Below, piece by piece: positions 43,110 through 51,673 of a stretch of DNA of 64,000 bases. Numbering within the stretch: the first letter of the stretch is position 1; each line of letters opens with the position of its first letter. This stretch comes from Halomicrobium urmianum. GTDB lineage: Archaea > Halobacteriota > Halobacteria > Halobacteriales > Haloarculaceae. The DNA is taken from contig NZ_CP084090.1 in the NCBI RefSeq assembly GCF_020217425.1, positions 558,001-622,000 on the forward strand, in the 5' to 3' direction. The notes under the pieces are model-generated. The model ran no database searches. It had not been told where the DNA came from and saw only the letters and a program-made list of their open reading frames with translations. Made by a program: the position numbers and the translations under genes.

Positions 43110-44165
43110 TCAGTCCGTCAGCTCGGGACTGTTCCAGTACTCGTGGTCCTCGTCCTCGCGGAAGCAACTGACACGCTGGCCGTTGCTCCGGTAGGCCGGC
43201 GGGTTCTCCGTCTGACAGGCCTCGCGGGCCTCGGGACACCGCGTGTGGAACCGACAGCCCGACGGCGGGTTGACCGGGTCGGGGATGTCGATCTTCCGCA
43301 TCGGCGGCTCGCCGGCCTCCCGCAGCGAGAGGTCCGGCGTCGCCCACCGTAGCACGTTCGTGTAGGGGTGGTGCGGATCCGTTATCATGTCCTCGGCCGG
43401 GCCGATCTCGGCCATCTGGCCCAGGTACATGACCCCGATCCGACCGTCCCCGTGGGCCGTGAAGTAGCGGGCGTTCGAGAGGTCGTGCGAGATGAAGATG
43501 AAGGAGGTGTTGAACTCGTCCTGCAGTTCCAGCATCAGGTCCATCATCTCGACGCGCAGGGAGACGTCCAGCGCCGAGATGGCCTCGTCCGCGAGGATGG
43601 CGTCCGGGTTCATCAGCAGCGCGCGACACAGCGCGACGCGCTGCTTCTCGCCGCCGGAGAGCTGGTGGGGATACCGGTCCGCGAAGTCGGCGGCCGGCGT
43701 CATCCCGACGCGCTCCAGCAGCGCGTAGATCCGCTCCTGGCGCTCGCCCCGGCTGAGGTCCGGGTGGACCTGCTTGAGCGGCACCGACAGGATCGAGACG
43801 ATCCGCCGGTTCGGATTGAGCGAGCTCCCGGGGTCCTGGTGGATGATCTGCAGCGAGGTACGGATCTCGTCCCAGGTGATGTCCGCGTCGACCTTGCCGT
43901 CGCGGACGTCCCAGATGTCGTGGCCCCGGTACTTGACGCTGCCACCGGTCGGCCGCTGGAGGCCGATGGCGGTCTTGCCCAGCGTCGTCTTCCCGCAGCC
44001 GGACTCGCCCACGAGAGAGACGACGTCGTTCTCGTGGATGTCAATCGAGACGCCGTCGACGGCGCGGACCGTCTGGGGCTCCTCGTCGAACTCGAGCAGC
44101 CCCGGCTGGTTCTCGAAGTGCACCTCGACGTTCTCCAGCGAGATGAGGGGTTCGTCGCTGCTCAT
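43110..44165 (-). CDS. dppF: Dpp/Opp-type ABC transporter ATP-binding protein (DppF)
   Basis: A 351-residue ATPase. Walker A GESGCGKT, signature LSGGEKQR, Walker B ILADEAISALD and a switch His (ISHD) are present. The C-terminal oligopeptide-family extension with GCRFHTRCPEAREACQ and a final CF pair holds four Cys. Its ATG overlaps the stop of dppD (TGATG). Last gene of dppABCDF. It powers uptake through the DppBC membrane channel; the real substrate may be peptide or oligosaccharide. Confidence 0.92.
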   Translation of the reverse strand: MSSDEPLISLENVEVHFENQPGLLEFDEEPQTVRAVDGVSIDIHENDVVSLVGESGCGKTTLGKTAIGLQRPTGGSVKYRGHDIWDVRDGKVDADITWDEIRTSLQIIHQDPGSSLNPNRRIVSILSVPLKQVHPDLSRGERQERIYALLERVGMTPAADFADRYPHQLSGGEKQRVALCRALLMNPDAILADEAISALDVSLRVEMMDLMLELQDEFNTSFIFISHDLSNARYFTAHGDGRIGVMYLGQMAEIGPAEDMITDPHHPYTNVLRWATPDLSLREAGEPPMRKIDIPDPVNPPSGCRFHTRCPEAREACQTENPPAYRSNGQRVSCFREDEDHEYWNSPELTD

Positions 44166-45256
44166 CAGTACTCACCTCCGCCGCTGCTGGCGGCGTCACC
44201 GAGGTCCTCGTCGTAGACGAGCGGGATCTCCTCGACGGCCGCCTCCCAGTGGAAGCAGGCCGCGCCGTGGTCGTCGCCGACCACGTGGTACTCCGGCACC
44301 GTCGAGCGACACTGCTCGTCGGCGAGCGGACAGCGCGGGTGGTAGGCGCAGCCGCCGGGCATGTTGATCGGCGCCGGTGCGGAGCCCTCGATGGGCTCCA
44401 TGTCCTCCAGCGGCGCGTCGAGGTTCGGCGTCGAGTTCAGCAGCGCCCGCGTGTACGGATGGGCCGCGTCGTAGACCACGTCCCGCGTGTCACCGATCTC
44501 CACCAGGTTGAACGCGTACATGATGGCCATCCTGTCGGCCAGGGCGGCCACCAGCGGCAGGTCGTGCGTGATGAAGATCATGGTGAGATCGTACTTCTGC
44601 TGGAGGTCGTCGAGCAGCTGGAGGATCGACCGCTGCATCAGCAGGTCCAGGGCCGCGGTCGGCTCGTCCATGACGAGCAGCTCCGGGTCCAGGACCAGCG
44701 ACAGCGCGATCAACGCTCGCTGCTGCATGCCGCCGGACAGCTCGTGGGGGTACGACTCCAGAACCCGTTCCGGTTCGAGGTAGAGGTCCTCGAGCAACTC
44801 GTGGGCGCGGGCCATGCCCTCCTCCATGTCCTTGCCGTGGGCCTCGATCGTCTCCCGGAAGTGAGCGCCCACGCTCATGGTGGGGTTGAACGAGCTCATC
44901 GCGCCCTGGAAGACCATCGAGATCTCCTCCCAGCGCAGCTGGCGGAGCTCTTCCTTCTCCAGTTCGAGGACGTCGATCTCATCGCCGTCCCGGGGTCGGT
45001 AGTTGATCTGGCCCGTGAGCAGTCCCGGGTCCGGGACGGCGTCCAGCAGCGAGGAGGCCAGCATCGACTTCCCGGACCCGCTCTCACCGACGACGCCCAG
45101 GACCTCGCCACGTGCGATGTCCAGAGAGGCGTGGTCGAGGACGTACGACTCGCCCTCGTCGTACGTTACGGCGGCGTCCCGGACCTGGACGAGTGGGTCG
45201 TCGACCTCTACCGCGTTCGTGTCGCTGTCGTCAGGTTGTGCGTGATCGACCGCCAT
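44165..45256 (-). CDS. dppD: Dpp/Opp-type ABC transporter ATP-binding protein (DppD)
   Basis: A 363-residue ATPase partnered with DppF. Walker A GESGSGKS, signature LSGGMQQR, Walker B LLVMDEPTAALD and the switch ITHD are all standard. The Cys-rich extension GGCAYHPRCPLADEQCR is the family-typical tail that can hold an iron-sulfur cluster. The gene starts one base after dppC ends. It and DppF form a heterodimeric motor. Confidence 0.92.
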   Translation of the reverse strand: MAVDHAQPDDSDTNAVEVDDPLVQVRDAAVTYDEGESYVLDHASLDIARGEVLGVVGESGSGKSMLASSLLDAVPDPGLLTGQINYRPRDGDEIDVLELEKEELRQLRWEEISMVFQGAMSSFNPTMSVGAHFRETIEAHGKDMEEGMARAHELLEDLYLEPERVLESYPHELSGGMQQRALIALSLVLDPELLVMDEPTAALDLLMQRSILQLLDDLQQKYDLTMIFITHDLPLVAALADRMAIMYAFNLVEIGDTRDVVYDAAHPYTRALLNSTPNLDAPLEDMEPIEGSAPAPINMPGGCAYHPRCPLADEQCRSTVPEYHVVGDDHGAACFHWEAAVEEIPLVYDEDLGDAASSGGGEY

Positions 45257-45257
45257 G

Positions 45258-46301
45258 TTATGTTATCATCTCCGCAGCGGAGGTTTCTTCGGTGTCTTCG
45301 CCACCGGCGGACTCGGATTCGCCGGCCAGTCGGGTCCGGACGCGCGGGTTGAACACCCGGTCCATTCCCTGCGCCAGCAGGATCAGCGCGAGCGCGATGA
45401 ACATGATGGCGAGCATCGGTACGACCAGCTGGTACATCGTCCCGGCGCCGGTCAGCGCCCCGGCCTGTCGGTAGGCCTGGTCGAGCTGGAGGCCCCAGTT
45501 GTCGACCGACGTGGGCAGGATGCCCAGGTAGTACAGGCCGACCGACGCGAACACGACGTAGCGGGCCGCGTTCGCGAAGTTGACCAGCACGTACGGCATG
45601 ATGTTCGGGATGACGTCCTTGACCAGGATCCGGGGCGTCGAGACGCCCATGGTGCGGGAGGCCTCGACGTAGGACTCCTCGCGCAGCGTCAGCACTTGCG
45701 ACCGGATCGACCGGCCCAGGCCGGCCCAGTAGTTGACGGTGATGAGGATCCCGATCAGCGCCGGGTTCGTCGGGTTGAACACGATGGCCAGGACCATGAT
45801 CAGCGGCAGCCCCGGGATCGACATCGCGATGTCCGAGAACGTCGTCAGCAGGCGGTCGGTCGTCCCGCCCTTGTACCCGGCCAAGGTGCCGATCGCGACG
45901 GCGACCCCGGTCGCGAACAGGCCGCCGGCCAGCAGCATCAGCAGCATCTCCGGGGTCGCGTGGATCACCATCGCGAGGACGTCCACGCCCGAGCGGGTAC
46001 TGCCCAGCGGCGCCGCCATCGTCTGGAACGGCTGGATGCTCCGCTCGACCTGATTGGAGTTCGGCGCCTTGTAGAACACGACGCCCACGGTCCCCATCAG
46101 GACGTAGATAGCCATGATCAGCGACCCGACGCGGGTCCGCCGGTCGCTCCAGGCGACCAGGCCGGGCTTGTAGATGAACTCCTCGTAGAACTCCCGCAGC
46201 CGTTCGCTCCGGCTGACTTCGACGGTCGATCCGCTCGTCTCGAAGGAGAATTCCGTGTCCGTGGCGACGGAGTCTGATTCAGTACGCTTCACTGGAATCA
46301 C
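45258..46301 (-). CDS. dppC: Dpp/Opp-type ABC permease (DppC)
   Basis: A 347-residue permease with six membrane helices and the conserved EAA-like loop RSQVLTLREESYVEASRTMG before a GVSTPRILVKDVIPN stretch. A long cytoplasmic N-terminal tail (about 45 residues) precedes the first helix. It overlaps dppB by 23 bases, with the start inside the dppB end. A ring of Pro residues in IMPYVLVNF is typical of the family. Confidence 0.9.
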   Translation of the reverse strand: MIPVKRTESDSVATDTEFSFETSGSTVEVSRSERLREFYEEFIYKPGLVAWSDRRTRVGSLIMAIYVLMGTVGVVFYKAPNSNQVERSIQPFQTMAAPLGSTRSGVDVLAMVIHATPEMLLMLLAGGLFATGVAVAIGTLAGYKGGTTDRLLTTFSDIAMSIPGLPLIMVLAIVFNPTNPALIGILITVNYWAGLGRSIRSQVLTLREESYVEASRTMGVSTPRILVKDVIPNIMPYVLVNFANAARYVVFASVGLYYLGILPTSVDNWGLQLDQAYRQAGALTGAGTMYQLVVPMLAIMFIALALILLAQGMDRVFNPRVRTRLAGESESAGGEDTEETSAAEMIT

Positions 46302-47283
46302 CTGTTTCGACGCGGGGGTCGATCTTGCCGTACGTGAGGTCCGCGATGAACACCGCCACGACCAGCGCCGTCGTGATGATGAGGAACACGCCCATCATCA
46401 GCGGGTAGTCGCGGGCCTCGAGGGCAGCGAACATGTAGTATCCGATCCCGGGATAGGTGAACACCTCCTCCAGGATGACCGAGCCACCGAGGTTGAACCC
46501 GATGAGGGTCAGGAACCCGGTGTACATCGGGAGGATGGCGTTGCGCGCGACGTAGCGCACGGAGATCCGGCTGTCGGAGAGACCCCGGAGCCGGGCGACC
46601 CGGACGTAGTCCTCGCCGAGCACCTGGATGGAGTTGCCGCGCATCGCCAGCGCCTGGAGGCCGGCCTGCGTCACTACGATCGACGTGATCGGCAGTATCG
46701 CGTGGTGTAACGCGTCGATGACGAACTTGATCGAGTACGGATCCAGCATGCCCGGACTCGTGCGGTTGCTCGTCGGGAACAGGCCGAGCCTGTACCCGAA
46801 GACGACGACCAGCATGATGGCGAACACGTAGAAGGGGACCGTCGAGAAGAGGATCGACAGCGCGCTCGAGACGGTGTCGAGCGTCGACCCCTCCTTGTAC
46901 GCCATGACGGCGCCCCAGACGATCGCGATGGCGAACAGGATCAGCGTCGCTGTCACCATCACGAAGACCGTCCACGGGAGCGCGTCGCCGATGATCGCCG
47001 ACACCGGCTTGCTGTACCGGAACGACTGTCCCATGTCGCCGACCACGAGCGACGAGACGTAGTCGATGTACTGGATGTAGATCGGCTCGTTCGGCCGCAA
47101 GTTCTGATACGTTTCGATGATGCCCTCGATCTCGCTCGGGTCGACACCCTGCCGGATCAGCTGCGCGCGCAGCTGGACCAGAGGACCGCCCGGAAGCAAC
47201 CGGATGATCCCGAAGGTCAGGGTGACGACGAGCCAGAGCGTGAGCACCGCCCGTCCAGTCCGTTCGATATAGTAGCTGTTCAT
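46279..47283 (-). CDS. dppB: Dpp/Opp-type ABC permease (DppB)
   Basis: A 334-residue six-helix permease. The first helix follows NSYYIERTGRAVLTLWLVVT, and a long periplasmic loop after it is normal for DppB. The EAA motif is GEDYVRVARLRGLSDSRI. The start is the ATG at 47283; a longer frame adds only seven residues. It follows dppA by 57 bases and pairs with DppC. Confidence 0.92.
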   Translation of the reverse strand: MNSYYIERTGRAVLTLWLVVTLTFGIIRLLPGGPLVQLRAQLIRQGVDPSEIEGIIETYQNLRPNEPIYIQYIDYVSSLVVGDMGQSFRYSKPVSAIIGDALPWTVFVMVTATLILFAIAIVWGAVMAYKEGSTLDTVSSALSILFSTVPFYVFAIMLVVVFGYRLGLFPTSNRTSPGMLDPYSIKFVIDALHHAILPITSIVVTQAGLQALAMRGNSIQVLGEDYVRVARLRGLSDSRISVRYVARNAILPMYTGFLTLIGFNLGGSVILEEVFTYPGIGYYMFAALEARDYPLMMGVFLIITTALVVAVFIADLTYGKIDPRVETGDSSEAY

Positions 47284-47340
47284 GATTGCGTATCTGGCTC
47301 TCAAGTCAAATGAATTTTGGTGAGAGATCTGTTCCTCAGT

Positions 47341-49188
47341 TTACTCGCCGGAGTAGGTCATCTCGCCCTGCCGCGGGAGCCAGGTGTTGGGCCAGCGGAC
47401 CTGGAAGGCGCCGTCGCCTTCCTCGGGGATGTCCCACACGTCGGTGGTGAGGAACGACTCCTCGAGCTTCTCCATGACGGGGATCATCGGGAGGTCGACA
47501 TTGGTGACCCAGGCCTGCTCGCGGATGATCTCTTGCGTGAGGTCCTCGTCGGTAGTGCCGGACAGCTCACCGAGGCGGTCGCTGGGGTTGACCGTCATCT
47601 CGTTGCCGTCCATGTCGGGGACGGTGACGTCCGAGCGACTGCCGCCGCGGGTCTCGGCCGCGGGCTCGTAGTTGTAGGTGAATCCGCGGAAGTTCTCGAC
47701 GAGCTGGTGGTGCAGGCTGAAGTAGGCGAACGCCGCGCGGCCACCGCCGGGCAGCCAGCCACCGGCCGCGAGCTTGTAGTCGCCGTTGGGCCAGGCCGTG
47801 CTTTGCAGCGAGTCGAAGCTCCGGGAGTCGACGGTCGCGTCGAAACCGAAGGCGTTGAGCTGGTCGACGACGGTCTCGGTCGCCGTGACCCAGTCGGACC
47901 AACCCGTCGGGACCGTGACCGGCAGGCTGACGGCGTTGCCGTCGGGGTCCTGCCAGGTACCGTTGTTCTTCGAGTAGCCGGCCTCCTCGAGGACGGCCGC
48001 GGCCTCGTCGGTCATCGCCTCGTCGACGCCGTAGGTGTTGAAGTCGCTCATGGCGTCGCCGAGCCACCGCTCCTGGTCGTCCGTCGGGATGCCGACGGGC
48101 ACCTCGGGAGCCGTCTTCAGCGTGCTACCGACGTTCTGGACGACGGTCTGGCGATCGATGACGTACTGGATGGCCTGTCGCACCGCGCGGTCGCCGACGT
48201 GGTCCGCGCTGTGGTTCGGCACGAGACCGTACCCCCACTTCGAGGGGATGGTCTCGAGCCGAACCGAGTCGGGCATCTGGTCGACGACCTCGGGCGGTGC
48301 GAAGACGCTGAACACGGAGTCGAGCTCGTTGTTGATCAGCGCCTGGTGGGTCTGCTGGTTGCCGTCGATGTACTGGAACGCGTACTCGCTGAAGTTGATG
48401 TTCTCCGCGTCGGGGTGGTCCTCACGACGGCTGGTCAGCATCTGCTGCTGACCGGCCTGCTCCTTCGAGAAGGGTCCCGAAGCGACGACGTCCTGGTAGG
48501 CGAAGTTCTGGAGCTGGCGAGCGGCCTCGTCCTCGTCGCCGTCCTGATACGTCTGCCAGTACTCCTCGAAGAGTTCGGGCTTCTGGTGGACGTATCGGTC
48601 GTCGATGACGTCGAACTCGACGATGGTCGGGTTGATGTCGTCCGAGATGTTCAGGACGACGGTCCGCTCGTCCGAGGTCTCGACGCTGTCCGCGTAGTCC
48701 CACAGGGAACCGCCCGTCAGCTGGTCGAGGCGGAGGTTCAACGCGACCTCGTCAGAGGTGACCGGGTCGCCGTCGTCCCAGGTCAGCCCCTCGCGGAGCG
48801 TCATCTCGAACGTGTCGCCCGTGAACTCCCAGTCCTCGATCGCGCCGGACTGGAAGTCGCCCTCGGCGAAGTTGAACCGGGCGTACACGTCGAAGAGGGC
48901 CTGATGTGAGATCTGGGCCCGGCTGTTCGGGTTCTGCATGTTGAACTGGATGTTAGCCGGGACCTGATTGGTCATGCTGAGGTGGGTGACGTCGTTCACC
49001 TGCGACGAGTCGCCGCCGTCAGAGCCGTCCGTCCCCCCTTCGTCGGTACCTGTCGAACCGTCTTCCGCGTCCGATCCACCGCCATCTCCGCCACAGCCGG
49101 CGAGCGCAGCGGCGCCCGACACGCCCGTGAGCTCCACGAACCGGCGGCGGCTAATGACGTCACGATAGCTTTCGGATTCGTCTGCCAT
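47341..49188 (-). CDS. dppA: SBP_bac_5-type solute-binding Tat lipoprotein (DppA)
   Basis: A 615-residue extracellular binding protein. The Tat motif SRRRFVELTGVSGAAALAGC leads to the lipid-modified Cys, then a Gly/Ser/Asp/Thr-rich linker (residues 32-62). The body holds the SBP_bac_5 pattern: SHQALFDVYARFN, TLREGLTWDDGDPVTSDEV, GSLWDYADSVE and the GTTD...IPVME ending. It lacks the strongly conserved peptide-contact motif that I could verify, so the ligand could be peptide or oligosaccharide. First gene of the Dpp operon. A leaderless-type box precedes it. Confidence 0.9.
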   Translation of the reverse strand: MADESESYRDVISRRRFVELTGVSGAAALAGCGGDGGGSDAEDGSTGTDEGGTDGSDGGDSSQVNDVTHLSMTNQVPANIQFNMQNPNSRAQISHQALFDVYARFNFAEGDFQSGAIEDWEFTGDTFEMTLREGLTWDDGDPVTSDEVALNLRLDQLTGGSLWDYADSVETSDERTVVLNISDDINPTIVEFDVIDDRYVHQKPELFEEYWQTYQDGDEDEAARQLQNFAYQDVVASGPFSKEQAGQQQMLTSRREDHPDAENINFSEYAFQYIDGNQQTHQALINNELDSVFSVFAPPEVVDQMPDSVRLETIPSKWGYGLVPNHSADHVGDRAVRQAIQYVIDRQTVVQNVGSTLKTAPEVPVGIPTDDQERWLGDAMSDFNTYGVDEAMTDEAAAVLEEAGYSKNNGTWQDPDGNAVSLPVTVPTGWSDWVTATETVVDQLNAFGFDATVDSRSFDSLQSTAWPNGDYKLAAGGWLPGGGRAAFAYFSLHHQLVENFRGFTYNYEPAAETRGGSRSDVTVPDMDGNEMTVNPSDRLGELSGTTDEDLTQEIIREQAWVTNVDLPMIPVMEKLEESFLTTDVWDIPEEGDGAFQVRWPNTWLPRQGEMTYSGE

Positions 49189-49754
49189 GGTCCACCTTGA
49201 CTCGGTGTATTGATCGATAATAAAGGTTGTGTTGGGCGGATCCCCGGTTCTCGAACCACCCGCGAAAACGCCTTCGTCACGGCCGTTTCGGGCGCATTCT
49301 CCGAGCCACGGAACGCCCCACAGAGTCATGTTACACAGATTCTTTATATATAACCCAGCCACAACTGGCTTTTTTCTATTTCGAGACCGCATACATGCGG
49401 TCAGTATCGGTCGCAAATTTGCATGGGGACACGAACCGCTGGAGCAGTCAGAGCAGCGCCCGAACTGATCAGTGCCTTCGATCCGGGGGACTCGCGAGTC
49501 CACCGTCGTCGCCTCCGGTCGACGTTCGCCGTTCCGAGGCCGTGTAGCGGTGAAATCGGGATCCGCTACCGGACGCCAGTCATGGGCTTCACCGGTGCCG
49601 TCGGTCGAATACCGCCTCGCACGCGTCGTCTAGTGGGAGACGCGACCGCGCACGAGGTTATCAGGACTGATCCCGGACCGTTTCCCGTCGCGTATAGGTC
49701 ATCAATATTATAGTAGCACTATTCCCGTCGGGCTCCGTAGCTGCACCGGAGCCG
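49189..49754. other. 566-base intergenic region, promoter boxes only
   Basis: Between dppA and the small gene at 49755 there is no supported gene or RNA. The region holds the two dpp TATA-like boxes and an AT-rich island at 49705-49720 (TCAATATTATAGTAGC) about 40 bases before the 49755 gene. No palindromic element copy is present here. Confidence 0.5.
49215..49226 (-). promoter_or_regulatory. TATA-like box for the dpp operon
   Basis: On the minus strand CTTTATTATC (around 49217-49226) lies about 30 bases before the dppA ATG at 49188, giving a nearly leaderless transcript. A second AT-rich box TTTATATATAAC at 49343-49354 is also present further upstream, of uncertain use. Confidence 0.4.
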
Positions 49755-50183
49755 ATGCCGGACGTCTCGAGGATCGATACGGTGGTGGTGACCGCCGAGG
49801 AGCTCGTCGCAGCGCTCGAAGCGCGCGAGCGGGACCGGGAACGAACCGCGCTCCGGGTGACGGCCCCGTTCAGCGGGCGGATGCGCGCGAGACTCCACGT
49901 GGAACAGGGCGACGAGGCGGGCGACGACTCGCAGGCGCTCCTCCGGCCGGACCGGCTCGTCGACGACGACTGCCCGTCACCGCCCCACCCGGACGACACG
50001 GCCGACGCCATCAGGGCGGATCCGGACGACGACTACTCCGTCGAGCGCCACCGGACTCGTCACCGCCAGGCGATGCACGAATGGCGCGAGCGGGTCGTCG
50101 ACCACGCCGTCGACCGCGTCCCCGTCGGCGACGACCACACGGCCAGTCTGGCACTCTTCGATGCCGACGGTCCGGATCTATAG
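49755..50183 (+). CDS. Conserved haloarchaeal acidic protein, stop codon supplied by palindromic element
   Basis: A 142-residue acidic protein of a haloarchaeal conserved family with no known function (MPDVSRIDTVVVTAEELVAA, then LRVTAPFSGRMRARLHVEQG, and YSVERHRTRHRQAMHEWRER). The final codons GAT CTA TAG are partly made of the first six bases (CTATAG) of palindromic element copy 3, so the element ends the gene. The predicted length may therefore be altered compared with relatives; the body looks intact. Confidence 0.7.
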   Translation: MPDVSRIDTVVVTAEELVAALEARERDRERTALRVTAPFSGRMRARLHVEQGDEAGDDSQALLRPDRLVDDDCPSPPHPDDTADAIRADPDDDYSVERHRTRHRQAMHEWRERVVDHAVDRVPVGDDHTASLALFDADGPDL

Positions 50184-50264
50184 TAGGAATTGAACGCAAT
50201 GACACACTCGAGGGGCACTCCGAGTGCCCCCTCGATGTGTGAATAGTTTCAATTACTACTATAG
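50178..50264. repeat. Palindromic element copy 3 (87 bp), overlapping a stop codon
   Basis: Left arm CTATAGTAGGAATTGAACGC; right arm ends in ACTACTATAG (inverse of CTATAGTAGT). Inner stem GGGGCACTC/GAGTGCCCC differs from copy 2 (GGGGGAC/GTCCCCC) in sequence but preserves pairing. Same orientation as copy 2. Confidence 0.8.
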
Positions 50265-50458
50265 CCGACCGATAACTGACCGATCGTTCAGTTCCAATTC
50301 CCATCCCCTCACAGCGCTCGATAAAACGTATAACGTCTTCTGATGTCGTCGTAAAACGTCGTTACGTGCGCTGTGATCCGATGAAAGGTGGTGAAACGAC
50401 TCGAACCCTCTGTCGGTTATATGGGGTAACCGGACGTTGTACTCGTCAGGTGGCCCCG

Positions 50459-50707
50459 ATGTCGAGTCCCCCCACGAACCAACTACGCACCGCCCTGAAC
50501 GAAGCGACGCCCATCGAACACGTCAGCCAGAGCATCGTCCGCCGAACGAGAAGCGTGGCCTTCTGGACCGCGGTAACCCTCCCGTTCCTCTACCTCCCGC
50601 TGCTGGCGACGGGCCTCGAGAAGTCGAGCCACGTGACGGCCTTCCTCGCCCTCCTTGCGGCCAACGCCGTCGCCCTCCTGGTCGGCCACTCCCACCTCCG
50701 GGAGTGA
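50459..50707 (+). CDS. Two-pass small membrane protein (82 aa)
   Basis: An 82-residue protein started at the ATG at 50459 (MSSPPTNQLRTALNEATPIE). Helices FWTAVTLPFLYLPLLATGLE and VTAFLALLAANAVALLVGHS follow a basic, amphipathic N-terminal stretch (RRTRSV). No homology recognised. It lies just upstream of the RNase H-like gene. Confidence 0.6.
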   Translation: MSSPPTNQLRTALNEATPIEHVSQSIVRRTRSVAFWTAVTLPFLYLPLLATGLEKSSHVTAFLALLAANAVALLVGHSHLRE

Positions 50708-50728
50708 TCGGCCGCCGCCGCTCCTCGA

Positions 50729-50764
50729 CATATTTAACGACCCGCTGACCGGCAATATATTTAA
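50729..50764 (+). promoter_or_regulatory. Duplicated TATA box upstream of RNase H-like gene
   Basis: Two near-identical boxes, ACATATTTAAC (about 50728-50738) and ATATATTTAAC (about 50755-50765), are 27 bases apart. The second lies about 25-30 bases before the ATG at 50789, so the transcript is probably leaderless. The first would give a longer leader. Confidence 0.45.
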
Positions 50765-50788
50765 CATCCCCGCCGCCCAAGGGGTGGT

Positions 50789-51406
50789 ATGGCCGCTTAC
50801 GGCCGGCCGTCACTTCGAGACCTGTTCGACGAGTCACCGACGCCGCACATCGCGCATCCGCCGCGCACACATCACCGGGACTTCTACCTCGCGACCGACG
50901 GCTCCTACACGGAGTCGGCCGGCGGTCTCGGCGTCGTCATCGAAACCCGCGACGGGGAGCGCGTCGCCCGCAGCTCCGTGGTCGACGAAGCCCCCGACAA
51001 CAACGTGGCCGAGTATCGAGCGCTGCACCTCGGCCTCGACGTGCTCGCGGCGCGAGCGCCCGACGACGCCAGCGTGGGCCTCCTCATCGATCACGACGAG
51101 CTCGCGGCCAACGTCAACGCCGCCACGCTCGCCGCGGCGGGCGCGGGCGACTCGCCGCACTCGACGTCGGTTCCGGAGTCGACCGGCCTCCACTGGCGGG
51201 GCATCCGCGCCCGGCTGCGGGGCTTCGACGAGGTCCGCGCCGCGCGCATCCCCAGCGACCGCAACCCCGCCCACCCGCTCGCCAACGCGCCCGACCAGTA
51301 CGCGCACGTCAACGCCGAACCGGACCGCTGCGTCCTGCCGGAGACGCCGACGGTCGACGAGCGCGTGCCGCCGCCCTCCCGTGCGGACCGCGGCGTCAGC
51401 GACTAG
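50789..51406 (+). CDS. RNase HI-like protein with a variant active site
   Basis: A 205-residue RNase H-fold protein. A basic N-terminal 30 residues leads into YLATDGSYTESAGGLGVVIE (first Asp). The Glu is in NNVAEYRALHLGLD and the third Asp in LLIDHDELAANV. In place of the final conserved Asp of N-x-A-D-x-L-A the sequence reads NPAHPLAN, so the fourth ligand is His. The substrate-binding and dsRNA/RNA-DNA hybrid cleavage may be altered. C-terminal residues are acidic. Leaderless start at 50789. Confidence 0.8.
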   Translation: MAAYGRPSLRDLFDESPTPHIAHPPRTHHRDFYLATDGSYTESAGGLGVVIETRDGERVARSSVVDEAPDNNVAEYRALHLGLDVLAARAPDDASVGLLIDHDELAANVNAATLAAAGAGDSPHSTSVPESTGLHWRGIRARLRGFDEVRAARIPSDRNPAHPLANAPDQYAHVNAEPDRCVLPETPTVDERVPPPSRADRGVSD

Positions 51407-51673
51407 GTCGGCGCTTCTCCCGCCTGGACACACCGTTTCGTTCACGGGTCTGCGTCGCCAGCGCCGCCCGTACGCCGCCGGTCGAACGCTCCGAGTCCTC
51501 GGTCGAGCGGCTCGACGACCGCCGGGTCGTGAACGAGTCGTCCGACGAGATCGTCACCGACCTGACCAGATCTACCGGACCGAGGAGCTAACGCTCTCGT
51601 CGTTGTAGCTGTCTCCCGGTACGACCGCCCGACCGTGGGCGGTCGTACCGGTACTGACCGACAACAGTCCGTA
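51407..51673. other. Intergenic region ending in a strong hairpin
   Basis: No gene. The one structured item is a perfect 14-bp stem (51617-51630 with 51637-51650, loop GACCGT), placed between two convergent genes. Confidence 0.5.
51617..51650. terminator. Bidirectional terminator-like hairpin
   Basis: CGGTACGACCGCCC-gaccgt-GGGCGGTCGTACCG, a 14-bp perfect stem with a 6-base loop. It lies between the ends of the RNase H-like gene and the leftward malic enzyme gene, and fits a shared terminator. Confidence 0.55.
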
